Below are positions 1-12,300 of a stretch of DNA of 64,000 nucleotides, piece by piece. Positions within the stretch are counted from its first letter, which is position 1. Every line of letters begins with the position of its first letter. The DNA is from Rugalucina vietnamica. Taxonomy: Eukaryota; Mollusca; Bivalvia; Lucinida; Lucinidae. The stretch covers positions 52,726,761 to 52,790,760 of the forward strand of contig OZ024869.1 in the NCBI GenBank assembly GCA_964017185.1, in the 5' to 3' direction. The notes under the pieces were generated by a model. The model ran no database searches. It saw only the letters and a list, made by a program, of their open reading frames with translations, and was not told the origin of the DNA. The translations under genes were made by a program, and so were the position numbers.

Positions 1-450
1 GACAGGAAGTTTTTGAGACCTGAAAGTTGGTAGATGCAGACATTTTATGGGAGTTGATGGTGTGTGAGTATTCATGGTCAAGGTCAGCTCTTGGCCTTGA
101 ACCAAGGTCTTCTGCAGTTTATTTTTTCTCTGAAATCACTTCTCCACATTAACCGGATTTTATTTGTAAGGTTTAAGGAAATGAAAATTTGATAATGTTA
201 TGCTGGTTGTCTGTCCAATCTGGCTGCTGTGCCCATGTATGGTAAAAGCTTTTGGGGTGTTATTTCATTGAAACTTGGAATATAGTATTGGGGACTCTTT
301 TCCATCCTTGTGTATACAAGTTATGACCTTTGATTGACCTTGACCTATTTAACAGCAAGATCGAATTCAGTCACATAGCCTTTTCATTGGGAAAAAAAGT
401 TATTTCTTCCAAGACCAAATTTTAGGCGAGTGTTTTCAGGACCGTTCATC
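1..450 (+). repeat. Decayed AGCTCACC-family element, 3' part
   Basis: It retains GATTGACCTTGACCTATTT, GAAACTTGGAATATAG and, at its end, GTGTTTTCAGGACCGTTCAT. These correspond to conserved internal and 3' terminal segments of the intact copies at 8.6 and 26.7 kb. The window cuts its 5' part. 450-580 shows nothing. Confidence -1.
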
Positions 451-582
451 CTCCCACATTGTTTTGCTTCATGAATAGGTTAGACAGTCATGACACGATA
501 CAGGAAAAATAATTAAATAAATTGAGGAGACAATAAAATTTCAAAGTTGAAGAAGCAAGGTTGAAGAAGCGTGATCATGCAA

Positions 583-806
583 GATGAGCCTCAATGTCAG
601 AGAACCAGTCTTCTGGGATTCAGACCAGGTATGACACAAACCAGCCTGTATGTCCACAGAAGAAGGCTGGAAGCTTAAAATTTCTGATTTAAGGAGAAGA
701 GGACTTGTACTATCTGAGAAGCGAAAACAAACATGCTGATAAGCTTTGCAGTAATGATCTGCACATTTGTTTTTGCATAGGCAATAATGAAATTTCTCAT
801 GACAAT
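583..806 (-). mobile_element. MITE-A remnant (GAGCCGC family)
   Basis: A degenerate copy with GAGCCTCAATGTCAGAGAAC at one end and TTTCTCATGAC at the other, plus the internal GCGAAAACAAACATGCTG. It is badly diverged from intact copies such as 36,033. Confidence -1.
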
Positions 807-854
807 GCTCAGAAGGCTCCTTGTTAGAATTCAGATGTCTGATGCTTTGAATTA

Positions 855-1095
855 ACCCATCTTTGACGAATGGATGTTTCCATCATTATCATTTGGGTGA
901 GTCCACTTTCAATTTTAGGGGCTGCAGCTAGGAGTGATTTTATTTTTTATTTGCCTCTTTTTTTTCTGACGAAAATCTTCGCCTAAGCAAACAGAATAGC
1001 CCCAGATGGGACGTCGGGTTTTGGGGCATCACTTCTGGGGCCATACTGTTTGCCTATGTCCCATAAAAAGGACTCGAGGCTTATATCAATTAATT
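855..1095. mobile_element. MITE-E copy (TTAACCCAT...AGGCTTA)
   Basis: It matches 61,968-62,190: TTAACCCATCTTTGACGAAT, GAGTCCACTTTCAATTTTAG, AAACAGAATAGCCCCAGATG and CTATGTCCCATAAAA occur in the same order. 1096-1879 is AT-rich with nothing recognised. Confidence -1.
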
Positions 1096-1879
1096 GGGGT
1101 GTTGTGCAAGGTAATTTTAAACAGAGTTCATGCAACTTTTTTATAATAACATTTTAAAAGTGCTAGTGACTGGTACATGAACCAATATAATAATAATTAT
1201 AACTATATTAATGAAGAACAACAGTAAACAAGGCCAAAACAAAAAAAACAACAAAACAATTAAACAAAAAAAAAAATTACAAAGAAACAAACACTGTTGA
1301 TGGCAGGCTGTTTGCAAAGCGAGCAACCAGAGATTGTCCAGGACGTTTGTTATCCACATTTATCTATTTCTATATAATTCTAAACCCTCTTTCCGTCTGC
1401 TGGATGTTTTGCTTATTTTTTCCTGTTAATGGGAAAAATATGTATATTATTTCAGGTAATCTGCCTCCAACATGACCCATTATTGTTAGCTTAAAATGTA
1501 GTAAATTAAGAAATGCATGTTAAATACTATATATAGTTGCAGTTTATTTGTTTGTACAAAATGTAGAGCAAAGTTTCGCAAGTTTGTGGTATGCCAGAAA
1601 TGTAGTGCATTTTTATTTTATTTTTATTTTTCAAATTTGTCATGCTATGAAATGGAGGACCTTTTTTTATACGCTTTAAAAACAAATTAATTCACAAGGA
1701 GCAAGGGTAGTGTCAGCCCCCTGGACAAAAAGGAGAATCAAACAGGTCTAGGACCCTAAATCAGTTAAATCATATTGTATTAGAAAACAATGGTTGCTAT
1801 TCATGTTTTTTCTCAACTGTAAAGTGACCCTTTAAAAGTGGACCTTTCAAATGAGCTGTTGCTTAAAAAAAAACAATCT

Positions 1880-2083
1880 GCCTGCATGTCCGAAAACAAA
1901 GACGCATATCAGCTTCGTAGTGAAGCTGTGCCTTTGTTTTCGCTACATGGATAGTACAGTTTCTCTACTTTCTAAATTCAAAACTTCCAGCCTCTAGCCA
2001 TCTTCAGTGCTTGTACAGCTCAGTTTGTGTTGGACCTGGTCGGAACCCCAAATTGTTGATTTTCTCTTGCGAAGGCTTGAATG
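1880..2083 (+). mobile_element. MITE-A remnant
   Basis: The internal hairpin is reduced to ATCAGCTTCGTAGTGAAGCT, followed by the family 3' half (GGATAGTACAG, GTTTGTGTTGGACCTGGTCG). The 5' terminus is lost. Confidence -1.
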
Positions 2084-2569
2084 AAATGAGGCATGCATGG
2101 CAACTTGATTGTCCTTAAATGACCGGAGAGTTCGAAATGGGCGGCTTTTTTCCCATGGTCATTTATATTCATGGTCAGATTTCTTCTGAATATTTTGCAT
2201 GGTTATATGGAAGGTATTTTGAAAATGCTTGATACTGGATGTTGAGTATTTGTGGGATATGATGTTGTGAGCTCAGAATTTGAAAGAAAATGGAATATTC
2301 TTTGAGATATTTAGAGTCTTGTAAAATATTTATATTTATTCATCTATGATAGTTTTTTGTGTCTTAAATCATACAGTCTGTCAATAAGTTGTTAATGAAG
2401 ATCCATTGCATCTTTTGGTTGCTGCATCATTATGGTGGCTGTATAGTGCACCAGTCACTTGCAAACATATTCCCTTCTAGGGGGAAGGGGGACTTGCTGG
2501 GTTTTTACTTGAGCACAGTCTCCGGGGATATCCACCTGTTTGATTGATTTTTCACTGAAAAAAATGTTA

Positions 2570-3015
2570 ACCCATATTTTTTCATGTCCATGTAATGCCT
2601 CCTTTTTGAGGTATGTCCCGTTAAAAATGATATTTGAAAATCTTGTTTGCAAGTTATGTCAAAAAATACTCAAGTTAGAGCCTTCATATCACCTGATTAA
2701 CTTTTGAGAACTTTCTGACAAATTTTGACAAAATTACAGAAATTACAAAATTGTTTGAGAATTCCACGTTTTGGTGAAATTTGAAACTTTTGAACAGTGA
2801 ATGCTAGGGGTTTTAGGTGAATGCTTGGATTTTTTTTTTGTAATTTCATATACAGATTCCTTTTGAAAAAGTAGATGACCAGTATTTTTTTCATGTCGGA
2901 GTTATGCTCCTTGTCTGAGTTATGTCCCTTTGAAAGCAAAATTTGATAATCTTGTGTGCAAGATACATGTATCTAAAAAAAAATATTTGAGCTAGAGCCT
3001 TCATATTTGGTGAGC
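2570..3015. repeat. Two diverged copies of a short interspersed segment
   Basis: Segments near 2585-2690 and 2900-3010 both read TTATGTCC(C/G)..., AATCTTGT(T/G)TGCAAG and AGAGCCTTCATAT. This is an old direct duplication or two decayed copies of one repeat. 2084-2570 contains nothing else recognisable. Confidence -1.
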
Positions 3016-3093
3016 GGAGAAAGCAATGTGCACTTAGTATTTGTAACCAGCTTGGATAATTAACCATCACAACATTACCTTAGCTGTTGAAGG

Positions 3094-3258
3094 CAGGGGC
3101 GTAGCCAGGAAATGTGTAATGTTGAAGCCCAACACCTTTTTTCAGTTAAAATTACTTGTTTTTCATAATTTTTTCTCAGAAAGACCCGGGGAAATACCAT
3201 ACTTGAAAAAATCATGTTGAAGCCCGGGCTCCCAGGCGTCCGCCTGGATACGCCCCTG
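3094..3258. mobile_element. Short hAT-like MITE, 165 bp
   Basis: The ends are inverted repeats: CAGGGGCGTAGCCAGG at the left and CCTGGATACGCCCCTG at the right (one mismatch). This terminal sequence is typical of hAT-type non-autonomous elements. No convincing 8-bp target duplication could be read from the flanks. Confidence -1.
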
Positions 3259-3409
3259 GAAGGTCATTGTAAAGTGCCAAACAAAATTGAAACAGATATG
3301 AATGGATATTACCTAACACAGAATTTGGCTATAGCCTTGATATTACATGTACCACAAATCAGAAATGCCACAAAACAGTGGTGCTCAGTTTACGGTTTAG
3401 AGAAGGACT

Positions 3410-6240
3410 GTTACCACAAGTCATGGGAAATTACATCAAAACAGAGGTGAGATATAGCCTCAAAACAGATATTGGTATTACCTCAAAACAGAGTCGAGGT
3501 ATTACCATAAAACAGAGATGGAACATCACCACAAAAGAGAGATAAGACATAACTATACCACAAAAATAACAGAGATTGCAGAATACCACAAAACAGAGAC
3601 AAGATATTACCTCAAAACAGAGATGGAACATTACCACAAAACAGAGATGGAACATTACCACAAAACAGAGATAAGATATTACCACAAAACAGAGATGAGA
3701 CTTTTACCACAAAACAGAGATGGAACATTACCGCAAAACAGAGATAAGATATTACCTCAAAACAGAGATGGAACATTACCACAAAACAGAGATGGAACAT
3801 TACCACAAAACAGAGATAAGTCATTACCACAAAACAGAGACAGGACTTTTACCACAAAACAGAGATGGAACATTACCACAAAGCAGAGATAAGATATTAC
3901 CTCAAAACAGAGATGGGACTTTTACCACAAAACAGAAATGGAACATCACCACAAAACAGAGATAAGACATTACTACAAAACAGAGATGGGACTTTTACCA
4001 CAAAACAGGGATGGAACATTACCACAAAATTGAGATTAGATATTACCTGAAAACAGAGATGGAACATAACCACAAAACAGAGATGGGATATTACCACAAA
4101 ACAGAGATAAGACATTACTACAAAACAGAGATGGGACTTTTACCACAAAACAAGAGATGGAATATTACCCCAAAACAGAGATGGGACTTTTACCACAAAA
4201 CAAGAGATTGAACATACCACAAAACAGAGATGGAACATTACGACAAAACAGAGATAAGATATTATGTACCTCAAGACAGAGATGGAACATTACCACAAAA
4301 GAGAGATGGGACATTACCTCAAAACAGGGATAAGATATTACCTCAAAACAGAGATAGGACATTACCACAAAACAGAGATAGGGCATTGCCATAAAACAGA
4401 GATAAGACATTACCTCAAAACAGAGATGGAACATTACCTCAAAACAGAGATGGGACATTACCACAAAACAGAGATAAGACATTACCTCAAAACAGAGATG
4501 GGACATTACCACAAAACAGAGACAAGATATTACCTCAAAACAGAGATGGGACATTACCTCAAAACAGAGATGGGACATTACCACAAAACTGAGATGGGAC
4601 ATTACCACAAAACAGAGATGGAACATTACCACAAAACAGAGATAAGATATTACCACAAAACAGAGATGAGACTTTTACCACAAAACAGAGATGGAACATT
4701 ACCACAAAACAGAGATGGAACATTACCACAAAACAGAGATAAGATATTACCTCAAAACAGAGATGGAACATTACCACAAAACAGAGATGGGACATTACCA
4801 CAAAACAGAGATAAGTCATTACCACAAAACAGAGACAGGACTTTTACCACAAAACAGAGATGGAACATTACCACAAAGCAGAGATAAGATATTACCTCAA
4901 AACAGAGATGGGACTTTTACCACAAAACAGAGATGGAACATTACCACAAAACAGAGATAAGACATTACTACAAAACAGAGATGGGACTTTTACCGCAAAA
5001 CAGGGATGGAACATTACCACAAAATTGAGATTAGATATTACCTGAAAACAGAGATGGAACATAACCACAAAACAGAGATGGGATATTACCACAAAACAGA
5101 GATAAGACATTACTACAAAACAGAGATGGGACTTTTACCACAAAACAAGAGATGGAATATTACCCCAAAACAAAGATGGGACTTTTACCACAAAACAAGA
5201 GATTGAACATTGCCACAAAACAGAGATGGAACATTGCCATAAAACAGAGATAAGACATTACCTCAAAACAAAGATGGAACATAACCACAAAACAGAGATG
5301 GGATATTACCACAAAACAGAGATAAGACATTACTACAAAACAGAGATGGGACTTTTACCACAAAACAAGAGATGGAATATTACCACAAAACAGAGATGGG
5401 ACTTTTACCACAAAACAAGAGATTGAACATTACCACAAAACAGAGATGGAACATTGCCACAAAACAGAGATAAGATATTATGTACCTCAAGACAGAGATG
5501 GGACATTACCACAAAAGAGAGATGGGACATTACCTCAAAACAGGGATAAGATATTACCTCAAAACAGAGATAGGACATTACCACAAAACAGAGATAGGAC
5601 ATTGCCATAAAACAGAGATAAGACATTACCTCAAAACAGAGATTGAACATTACCTCAAAACAGAGATGGGACATTACCACAAAACAGAGATAAGACATTA
5701 CCTCAAAACAGAGATTGGACATTACCACAAAACAGAGATAAGACATTACCACAAAACAGAGACAAGATATTACCTCAAAACAGAGATGGGACATTACCTC
5801 AAAACAGAGATGGGACATTACCACAAAACTGAGATGGGACATTACCACAAAACAGAGATGAGACATTACCTCAAAACAGAGATGGGACATTACCACAAAA
5901 CTGAGATGGGACATTACCACAAAACAGATAAGACGTTACCTCAAAACAGAGATGGGACATTACCACAAAACAGAGATAAGACATTACCTCAAAACTGAGA
6001 TGGGACATTACCACAAAACAGATATGTGACTTTTACCACAAAACAGAGATGGGACATTACCACAAAACTGAGATGGAATATTACCACAAAACTGAGATGG
6101 AACATTACCACAAAACTGAGATGGAACATTACCGTGTATGAGACTCAGATGTGAAATATTACCTCAAAACTGAGTTCGGTTATTACTACAAAAAAAGGAA
6201 ATGGGATATTACCATAAAACAGAGGAAGGATATTTTATTA
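3410..6240. repeat. 24-bp minisatellite array, about 110 units, with higher-order duplications
   Basis: The unit is AAAACAGAGATGGGACATTA plus CCAC (24 bp), with common variants GATAAGA and CCTC and a 25-bp CTTTTACCAC form. Because 24 is a multiple of three, open frames appear on both strands without implying protein. Blocks repeat at larger scale: about 3.61-4.21 kb recurs at +995 bp, 4.26-4.6 kb recurs at +1216 bp, and 5006-5206 recurs at about +220 bp. Degenerate units trail off on the right to about 6530. Confidence -1.
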
Positions 6241-6540
6241 AAACTGGTGAAATATCAGCCATCTAGAAAGATGGGATGGGATATGACCCAAGAGCCATAA
6301 CCTCAAATCAAAGATGGGGAGAAAATCTTCAAAGGGTGATTGTGTATTACTTCAAAATGGAGATGTAACAAGATGGGAAATTCTTACCAGATACCTTTAA
6401 ACAGAGTTTGGATATGGACTCCAATTATGTCTAACAATACTGGGGCATTACCTTAAAACAGAGACGGGAAATTACATCATGCTCACTGACAAATGGGAAA
6501 TTACTTAAAACAGGATGGGAAATGATAGAAATTTTATTTT

Positions 6541-7304
6541 AAATAGAGATTGATCATGAATCTCAGGTTGCAGCTTCTATGAAGGTTATCATGACTTACT
6601 GAATGAGACAAAATAGATCAAATATAGATACATGTACATGCTTAAAATGGATACCATGTACTCACCTCCAGTTTCTTGAAAATATGACATTTTGGGTTTT
6701 CTGAAAGATTTTGGCCCCAGAATAAAAAGTTATGCCCCTTTACAAAATAATCTGTACATGTACTATTTGTCCTTGAACTTTTCCAAATTTTTAGGATAAA
6801 GGGGTTTATTATTGATTGTTTTGTCTAACAAATATGAAAATCAGTGAAGGTCAGTTGGCTATTGGAGCTGACAATGTCACATGACCCGCTGACCACGTTC
6901 TGACCTTTCGAACACTGACTGACCGGTCAGTTTGAGTGTAGTGTCTAAATAGTGTGTACAGTGAGTGATAAATGCTGAAAATTCCTGGATATTGACCTGT
7001 TTTATAGGTACATTGTTTTGTAATTTTGTTTGGAATCTTACAAAATACATGTGCATTCTCTGGAGAATAGGAAGTTGTATGTGTATACATATACATAGAG
7101 TTACCCCTCATGCCTGTAGTGTAAGGTGTGTGAAAACAAACTGTTTATATGGACTTATTTTGCTTGCAACACTGGTTTGATATTTTCTTTGAAGCCTTGA
7201 GAGTTGGGCAATCTACACCTGAATTTTGTTTACTTATTTAAGAATGACCCAGTGTTCAAGGTATCCGGGGGTGGGGGTTAGGATGGGGGTAGAGGGTTGG
7301 AGTA
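6541..7304. other. Unassigned AT-rich stretch
   Basis: No gene or intact repeat recognised. A short (GTGTATACATATACATA)-type AT run lies near 7080, and a G-rich run (GGGGGTGGGGG) near 7266. Confidence -1.
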
Positions 7305-8100
7305 AGGGGACATGGTTTCGCACACGTTACGTTGAGATCACCGCAAATCACTTCAACTTACCAAACAACAGTTACTGTTGTTGTGTAAACAGAGATTGAC
7401 AAGTTTATCATAAAATACAATGCATTTTTTGACGACACGGTGTCAAGTCATTCAATGCACATGCTATATTGCGACAGACTGATTAGCGTTGTTTTCACAC
7501 TGTTAGGGGACATGGCTTAACACACCTTTGTTTTTGCTAAAAGATACATGCTTCGTACAGTCGATGGTAATTTGATAAACTTTGTAGTGTGCGAAAAAAT
7601 AAGATTAAGCAAGATTTCAAGTTATAAACCAGATACAAAGTTCTTTTGGGTACCCATCAGGAATAAAATTGTTCAAACTGACAGATTAATAAAATCATGT
7701 TTATAAGTTTCCCACCACATGCAACATGAATTGCAGTTAACACAAGAAAATGATTCCTGCAGCCTAAATGCTTAGCAAAAGGATAAATTAGCAAAGGATA
7801 AATCAAATGAATACATTTAATATTTTATTGTTTTTCTTATTTGTTTATTTTCAGGGGTCCCACCAAAAATGTATGTTCAGTGTTGTTCAAAAATCTAACT
7901 CCTTAGAAAGCATATATGTTTGTTTGAAATGCTAAAATTGTTTGAATCTGAGATTTTGTTCGAAAAGACAGTTCTTGTGTAGAATTCATAAGACAATAAG
8001 TATAGCGCCAAATTGTACATGACATTCAAGCTAGGTACTTATTCTGATGTAAAATCACTTTGGTGTGCGAAGCCATGCCGTGTGCGAAATCATGTCCCCT
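7305..8100. mobile_element. Non-autonomous TIR element, about 800 bp
   Basis: Left end AAGGGGACATGGTTTCGCAC and right end GTGCGAAATCATGTCCCCT are inverted repeats of about 20 bp. A diverged internal copy of the terminus (GGGGACATGGCTTAACACAC) sits at 7506. No transposase ORF. 8101-8548 holds only a short unclassified repeat fragment near 8398-8520. Confidence -1.
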
Positions 8101-8548
8101 AATTACTCTGAGTGTTTTTGATGGCAAACAGGAAGATAGCATAAGAAATCAAAAACATTGTCGTGAAATGGCATGTCCTTTCTCTTCATTAATTGGCTTG
8201 TCTGCCAGGAAATCACGTGTTCATGTGAATGGTGTAATACTGTTTTAATCTTTAAAATTTATGCTATAAAAAATCACCAAAACTGCACTTTGCATTTCAT
8301 AAAAGTCTTCCCTTCTGAGAAAAGGTTAAACATTAATTAATCAGTTGATTAACCACTATCATTTTATAGGCCATCAAATAATAATGCTTTATGCACCAGT
8401 CATTATGTCCACTGGCCCTATGGGTCTGAAGAATAGCAGAGCCCCACTAAAAGCTGGGCACTGCGTGGTCAAAAATCCCTGTTAAAAGCCCGGCCCTTTG
8501 GAGGCTGATCGGCAATAATGAAGAACAACAGGACTTGTGGGAGTTACA

Positions 8549-8636
8549 TCAGGAAATCATGTCCGTGTAATGTATACCCCCTTGAACCCCACTTTTATAT
8601 AGCATAACTGGGGTATGCAGGGGTATACCTATTTTT
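8549..8636 (+). mobile_element. Hairpin MITE-B, left half, interrupted
   Basis: CAGGAAATCATGTCCGTG through GGGTATACCTATTTTT matches the left half of intact copies at 47,597. It breaks exactly where the AGCTCACC element begins; the right half resumes after 9927. Confidence -1.
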
Positions 8637-9927
8637 AGCTCACCTGAGCCGTTAGGCTCACAAGGTGAGCTTATAGGATGGCCATGATCCGGCGTCCGTC
8701 CGTCCGTCGTCCATCCGTCCGTCCGTCCGTCCACAATTTCAAAGATCTTCTTCTCTGAAACCGCTTGGCCAACCAAAGCCAAATTTTATATGAAGCATCT
8801 ATAGGAAGGGGGAACCAATGTGTATATAAGAAATCCAGGTCACATGACCAAGATGGCCGCCATGCCCATATATGGTAAAAACCCTTCAAAAATCTTCTTC
8901 TCCAGAACTGGTGGACTGATTTCAACGAAACTTGGCATGAAGCATTGATGGCTCAAGCACTACAATGTGTATATAAATCATGACCCTATCATGACCTAGA
9001 CCTATTTTACGGCAAGGTCAACATAGGTCGCCAATGCATTTGAATGGGGAAAACTTTTAAAATGTCATTTAAAGTGAAAGTCTTGCAGGAAATGGGCAGT
9101 AGGACTGAATATTAATGATTCCGAAAAAAATGGATCCCAGGGGCTCATATGCCACCACCCCGGGGCAATATACATGTATATTACCATAATATTCAAACAT
9201 CATCTCCTCTGAAACCGCTTGGCCAATCAAAGCCAAATTTTATGTGAAGCATCAATAGGAAGGGGTAATCAATGTATATATAAATAATCCAGGTCACATG
9301 ACCAAGATGGCCGCAATGCCCATATATGGTAAAAACCCTTCAAAAATCTTCTTCTCCAGAACCGGTGGATAGATTTCAAAGAAACTTGGCATGAAGCATC
9401 AATGGCTCAAGTACTACAATGTATACATAAATCATGACCCTGTCATGACCTTGACCTTTTTTTACGGCAAGGTCAACATAGGTCGCCAATGCATTTGAAT
9501 AGGGAAAACTTTTAAAATGTCATTTAAAGTGAAAGTCTTGCAGGAAATGGGCAGTAGGACTGAATATTAATGATTCTGAAAAAAAAATGGACCCCAGGGG
9601 CTCATGTGCCCCCACCCCGGGGCAATATACATGTATATTACCATAATATTCAAACATCTTCTCCTCTGAAACCGCTTGGCGATTTATGGCAAGGTCAACA
9701 TGGGTTGCCCATGCATTTGAATGGGAAAACTGTTAAAATGTCATTTGAAGGGAAAAGCCAGCAAGAAATTGGCAAATGGACAGAATATTGATTATTCTGA
9801 AAAAAGAAAACGGCCCAAGGGCTTCATCTGCCCCTGCACTGGGGTTAAATACCATAATATTCAAACATGTTTATTGGTATATGCAGCAGACTCAGGTGAG
9901 CGTTTACAGGACCATTGGTCCTCTGGT
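8637..9927 (+). mobile_element. Intact AGCTCACC element (pearl-like, rolling-circle candidate)
   Basis: The 5' end is a hairpin (AGCTCACCTGAGCC...CAAGGTGAGCT) followed by a CCGT microsatellite. Core modules repeat about every 450 bp and contain GACCAAGATGGCCGC, GAAACTTGGCATGAAGCAT and TGACCTTGACCT. The 3' end is GTGAGCGTTTACAGGACCAT then TGGTCCTCTGGT, with hairpin AGGACCATTGGTCCT. It is inserted into a hairpin MITE without a target duplication beyond one or two Ts. Confidence -1.
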
Positions 9928-10065
9928 TCTTATTTTTGCTCTAAAACATGGGTTGTGGGTACTCGTTAGAACCGCCTCTCCATGTACCCACAATATATGT
10001 TTTGAGCAAAAATAAGAAAAATACAACTATAGAAAAATTTATATATTGTTTATATATTGTGTTTA
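9928..10065 (+). mobile_element. Hairpin MITE-B, right half, interrupted
   Basis: CTTATTTTTGCTCTAAAACA, GTGGGTACTCGTTAGAACCG and GAGCAAAAATAAGAAAAATA continue the element broken at 8636. The central GC hairpin is partly eroded. Confidence -1.
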
Positions 10066-10124
10066 CGTAATGTTTTGATAAAAAATATATGAGGAAGATG
10101 CTTGAATTTCTTTAGTTTCTGCTG

Positions 10125-10330
10125 ATTGTCAGTTAGTGGTGAAAGAAATGTGCACTCAGTACTGGTAACCTGCCTCCGGGAGGCTTACCAAGGAACAGTG
10201 TGGCTCGGATAACTGTTCGTTGGGACAGACTATGGAAGTACAACAACTCAACCAGCCAAAGATGACAGCAACTTAAATTGTTTCTGTATATAGTTTTCTC
10301 CCTTGAAGTAGCAATCCTATTTTTATACAT
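10125..10330. repeat. Interspersed repeat (GTTAGTGGTGAAAGAAATGT)
   Basis: Shared with 23,693-23,790 (TCAGTTAGTGGTGAAAGAAA, TGTGCACT, AAGTACTGG) and, more weakly, with 3,022 and 17,006. Class unknown. 10331-10949 is AT-rich with nothing recognised. Confidence -1.
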
Positions 10331-10949
10331 TGACCTTGATTTTCCACGGTAATATATATGTCTACAGTAAAAAGCTGTTTGGTGAATTCATTAATTAGAT
10401 ATGTTATTTGTCTTGCGGTAACATAGAAAAACCTTATCATTGTAAAACATATTTACATTTGAAATCATGGAGTTTATGTGTGACTTTGTGGATCTGTAAA
10501 GTTTTATTGGATTTATACTGAATGACATTACATGCATTACATGTGCACGACAGAGGTACAAATGCACCGTTTGCCTATAATGCACCAGTTATTCGGAAGA
10601 GTGATTTGAAGTATTCAATCAAATGCTCATTTGCATATACGTTTTTAATGCATATGTGTTCATGAATATATGTATGTAATCAATCAGACGAGTGGCAACA
10701 ACTTTGGAGTCATGTGTTCAACTTATAGTACTGAGGTATGTATATTGTGCAATGATTACAGTATATATTGCATATAATATGAGCCCTAACATTAGAGGAC
10801 TTGCTTTAGATAAATTTTGGTAACTATTAAAGTCTCGAGCTATTTCTTTTTCATGCTTGATGCCTTATGAGCATGAGATTTATTCTACTTAAAATGTTAA
10901 AATGTTGTCCAATTTGTGTGGAACTCAACATGCATTAGCAAGAAAATAT

Positions 10950-11160
10950 GAGCCGCATCATGAGAAAACTGGAATTTTGCCAATGCGAAAACAAAGCCGC
11001 ATATCAGCTGTGCAGTAACTGCACAGCTGATCTGCGCCATTGTTTTCGCTACAAAGATAGTACATACCCAAATTTGGAAGCCGTGACTGTACAGGCTGGT
11101 CTATGTCAGACCTGGTCTGAAACCCCAAAGACAGATTTTCTCGCGTCGTGGCGCGTATGA
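10950..11160 (+). mobile_element. MITE-A copy
   Basis: GAGCCGCATCATGAGAAAAC starts it. The internal hairpin arms are CAGCTGTGCAG and CTGCACAGCTG. It ends TTTTCTCGCGTCGTGGCGC. This is the GTG/CAC arm variant of the family. Confidence -1.
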
Positions 11161-11304
11161 TTTGGCTCTGTCTGCTTGACCAAAACTTACTTTCATTTAA
11201 TATGAAAAACTGTAATTTCTGGGCTTGCTGAACTGGGATGATAGTAAACAATTCCTTTGATCTGCACTCCTACTGCTCAAAGTCTTTCTGATAAAGCCAT
11301 AGTC

Positions 11305-11551
11305 ATCAGGAAAACATATCCGTGCAATGCATATACCCTTGAACAACAGACTTAAATAGTAAAACTGGGGAATAAAGGGGTATACCTATTTTTCCTATTT
11401 ATGCTCCAAAACATAGATTGTGGGTACTCGTTAGAACCGCCTATGTGTTGAGCAAAAATAAGAAAAATGTCAAAATTTTTCTACTGAAAATTTTTTATTT
11501 TTTAAAACTTTAAAACTCTCTGTTTATTGCATGGGCATGTTATCATAATAA
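11305..11551 (+). mobile_element. Hairpin MITE-B copy with eroded hairpin
   Basis: CAGGAAAACATATCCGTGCA to GCATGGGCATGTTATCATAA. The centre is shortened (GTTAGAACCGCCTATGTGTT), so the arms no longer pair fully. 11552-12150 shows nothing recognisable. Confidence -1.
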
Positions 11552-12149
11552 TTGTATTACGCTGTCTTGAAACGTGCATTTGTTGTTCTTGCATGCGTTA
11601 TTTGCACTTAAATGTATCGGAAAAGGTCGCTGTGACAGCAGACGTATGGATTTTCCAGGGGTCACGCAAAATGAGGGCATTATATAGAGAGCCAGCCAGA
11701 CTTCTTGAATTTATCGATTTCGCTAGCTTCACTGTGTGAAACTATGCCTCACCGACTTTGTACCATTTCACCGACTATGATTTGATATATAAAGTATATG
11801 CTACCAATAATAAGATTGAAGTATTTTTTAGAGTGGATTTGATATAGTGTTTCAAGGTTGAAAGTGTTTGTGTGCCCTATGGATATTATAAAAATGAAAA
11901 CATTTTAAAATGGTAAAATTTGTTTATTAATTAGACACTTCATAAGCCCATTTGTGTGACTGGATACATGGCGAGAAATATTTTTGACTGTTTATGATGA
12001 TCCTTTTCATTAACTTAATAAGGCATAGTGCTAGTAAACTCAGAAATCTGACCTTGATATAATTATTAATTATTATAAAAATAGAGGAATAAAAAATAAA
12101 AGAAGACATGTAATACCAAGAGGTAAGATAATTTGCCCTTGGCATTTCT

Positions 12150-12300
12150 GGGTTTTGACACAATCTGGGTCGAGCGAAGTGTGATTGCCTGGCGGTTCGA
12201 GCAGTAGACTCCTGATCTTAAGGTCTAGGGAACAAACACCACCTATGACGAGTTGTGTCCTTAAACAAGACACAATAACTCACCATAATACATCTTGAAA
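12150..12300. mobile_element. tRNA-derived SINE remnant
   Basis: A tRNA-like GCCTGGCGGTTCGAGCAG head and the conserved body GTTGTGTCCTTAAACAAGAC and CACAATAACTCACC, matching the body at 41,150 and 50,110. 12301-13722 is AT-rich with a poly-T run near 13215 and no gene. Confidence -1.

Noticed and set aside
3518..5998. Long overlapping ORFs on both strands (up to about 207 codons) rich in HYHKTEM or LPQNRD repeats
   Set aside because: They are the translation of the 24-bp minisatellite; open frames exist in several phases and both strands because the unit length is divisible by three. There is no initiation context, domain or frame continuity across 25-bp units.
3410..6240. CRISPR-like array (regular short repeats)
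   Set aside because: Units abut directly with no unique spacers, variation is within the unit, and the genome is clearly animal.
8671..8925. ORFs inside AGCTCACC elements, here and at 21,037, 27,310, 38,660 and 39,262
   Set aside because: Their frames recur wherever the element recurs, on either strand, and contain microsatellite translations; there is no transposase or Rep motif.
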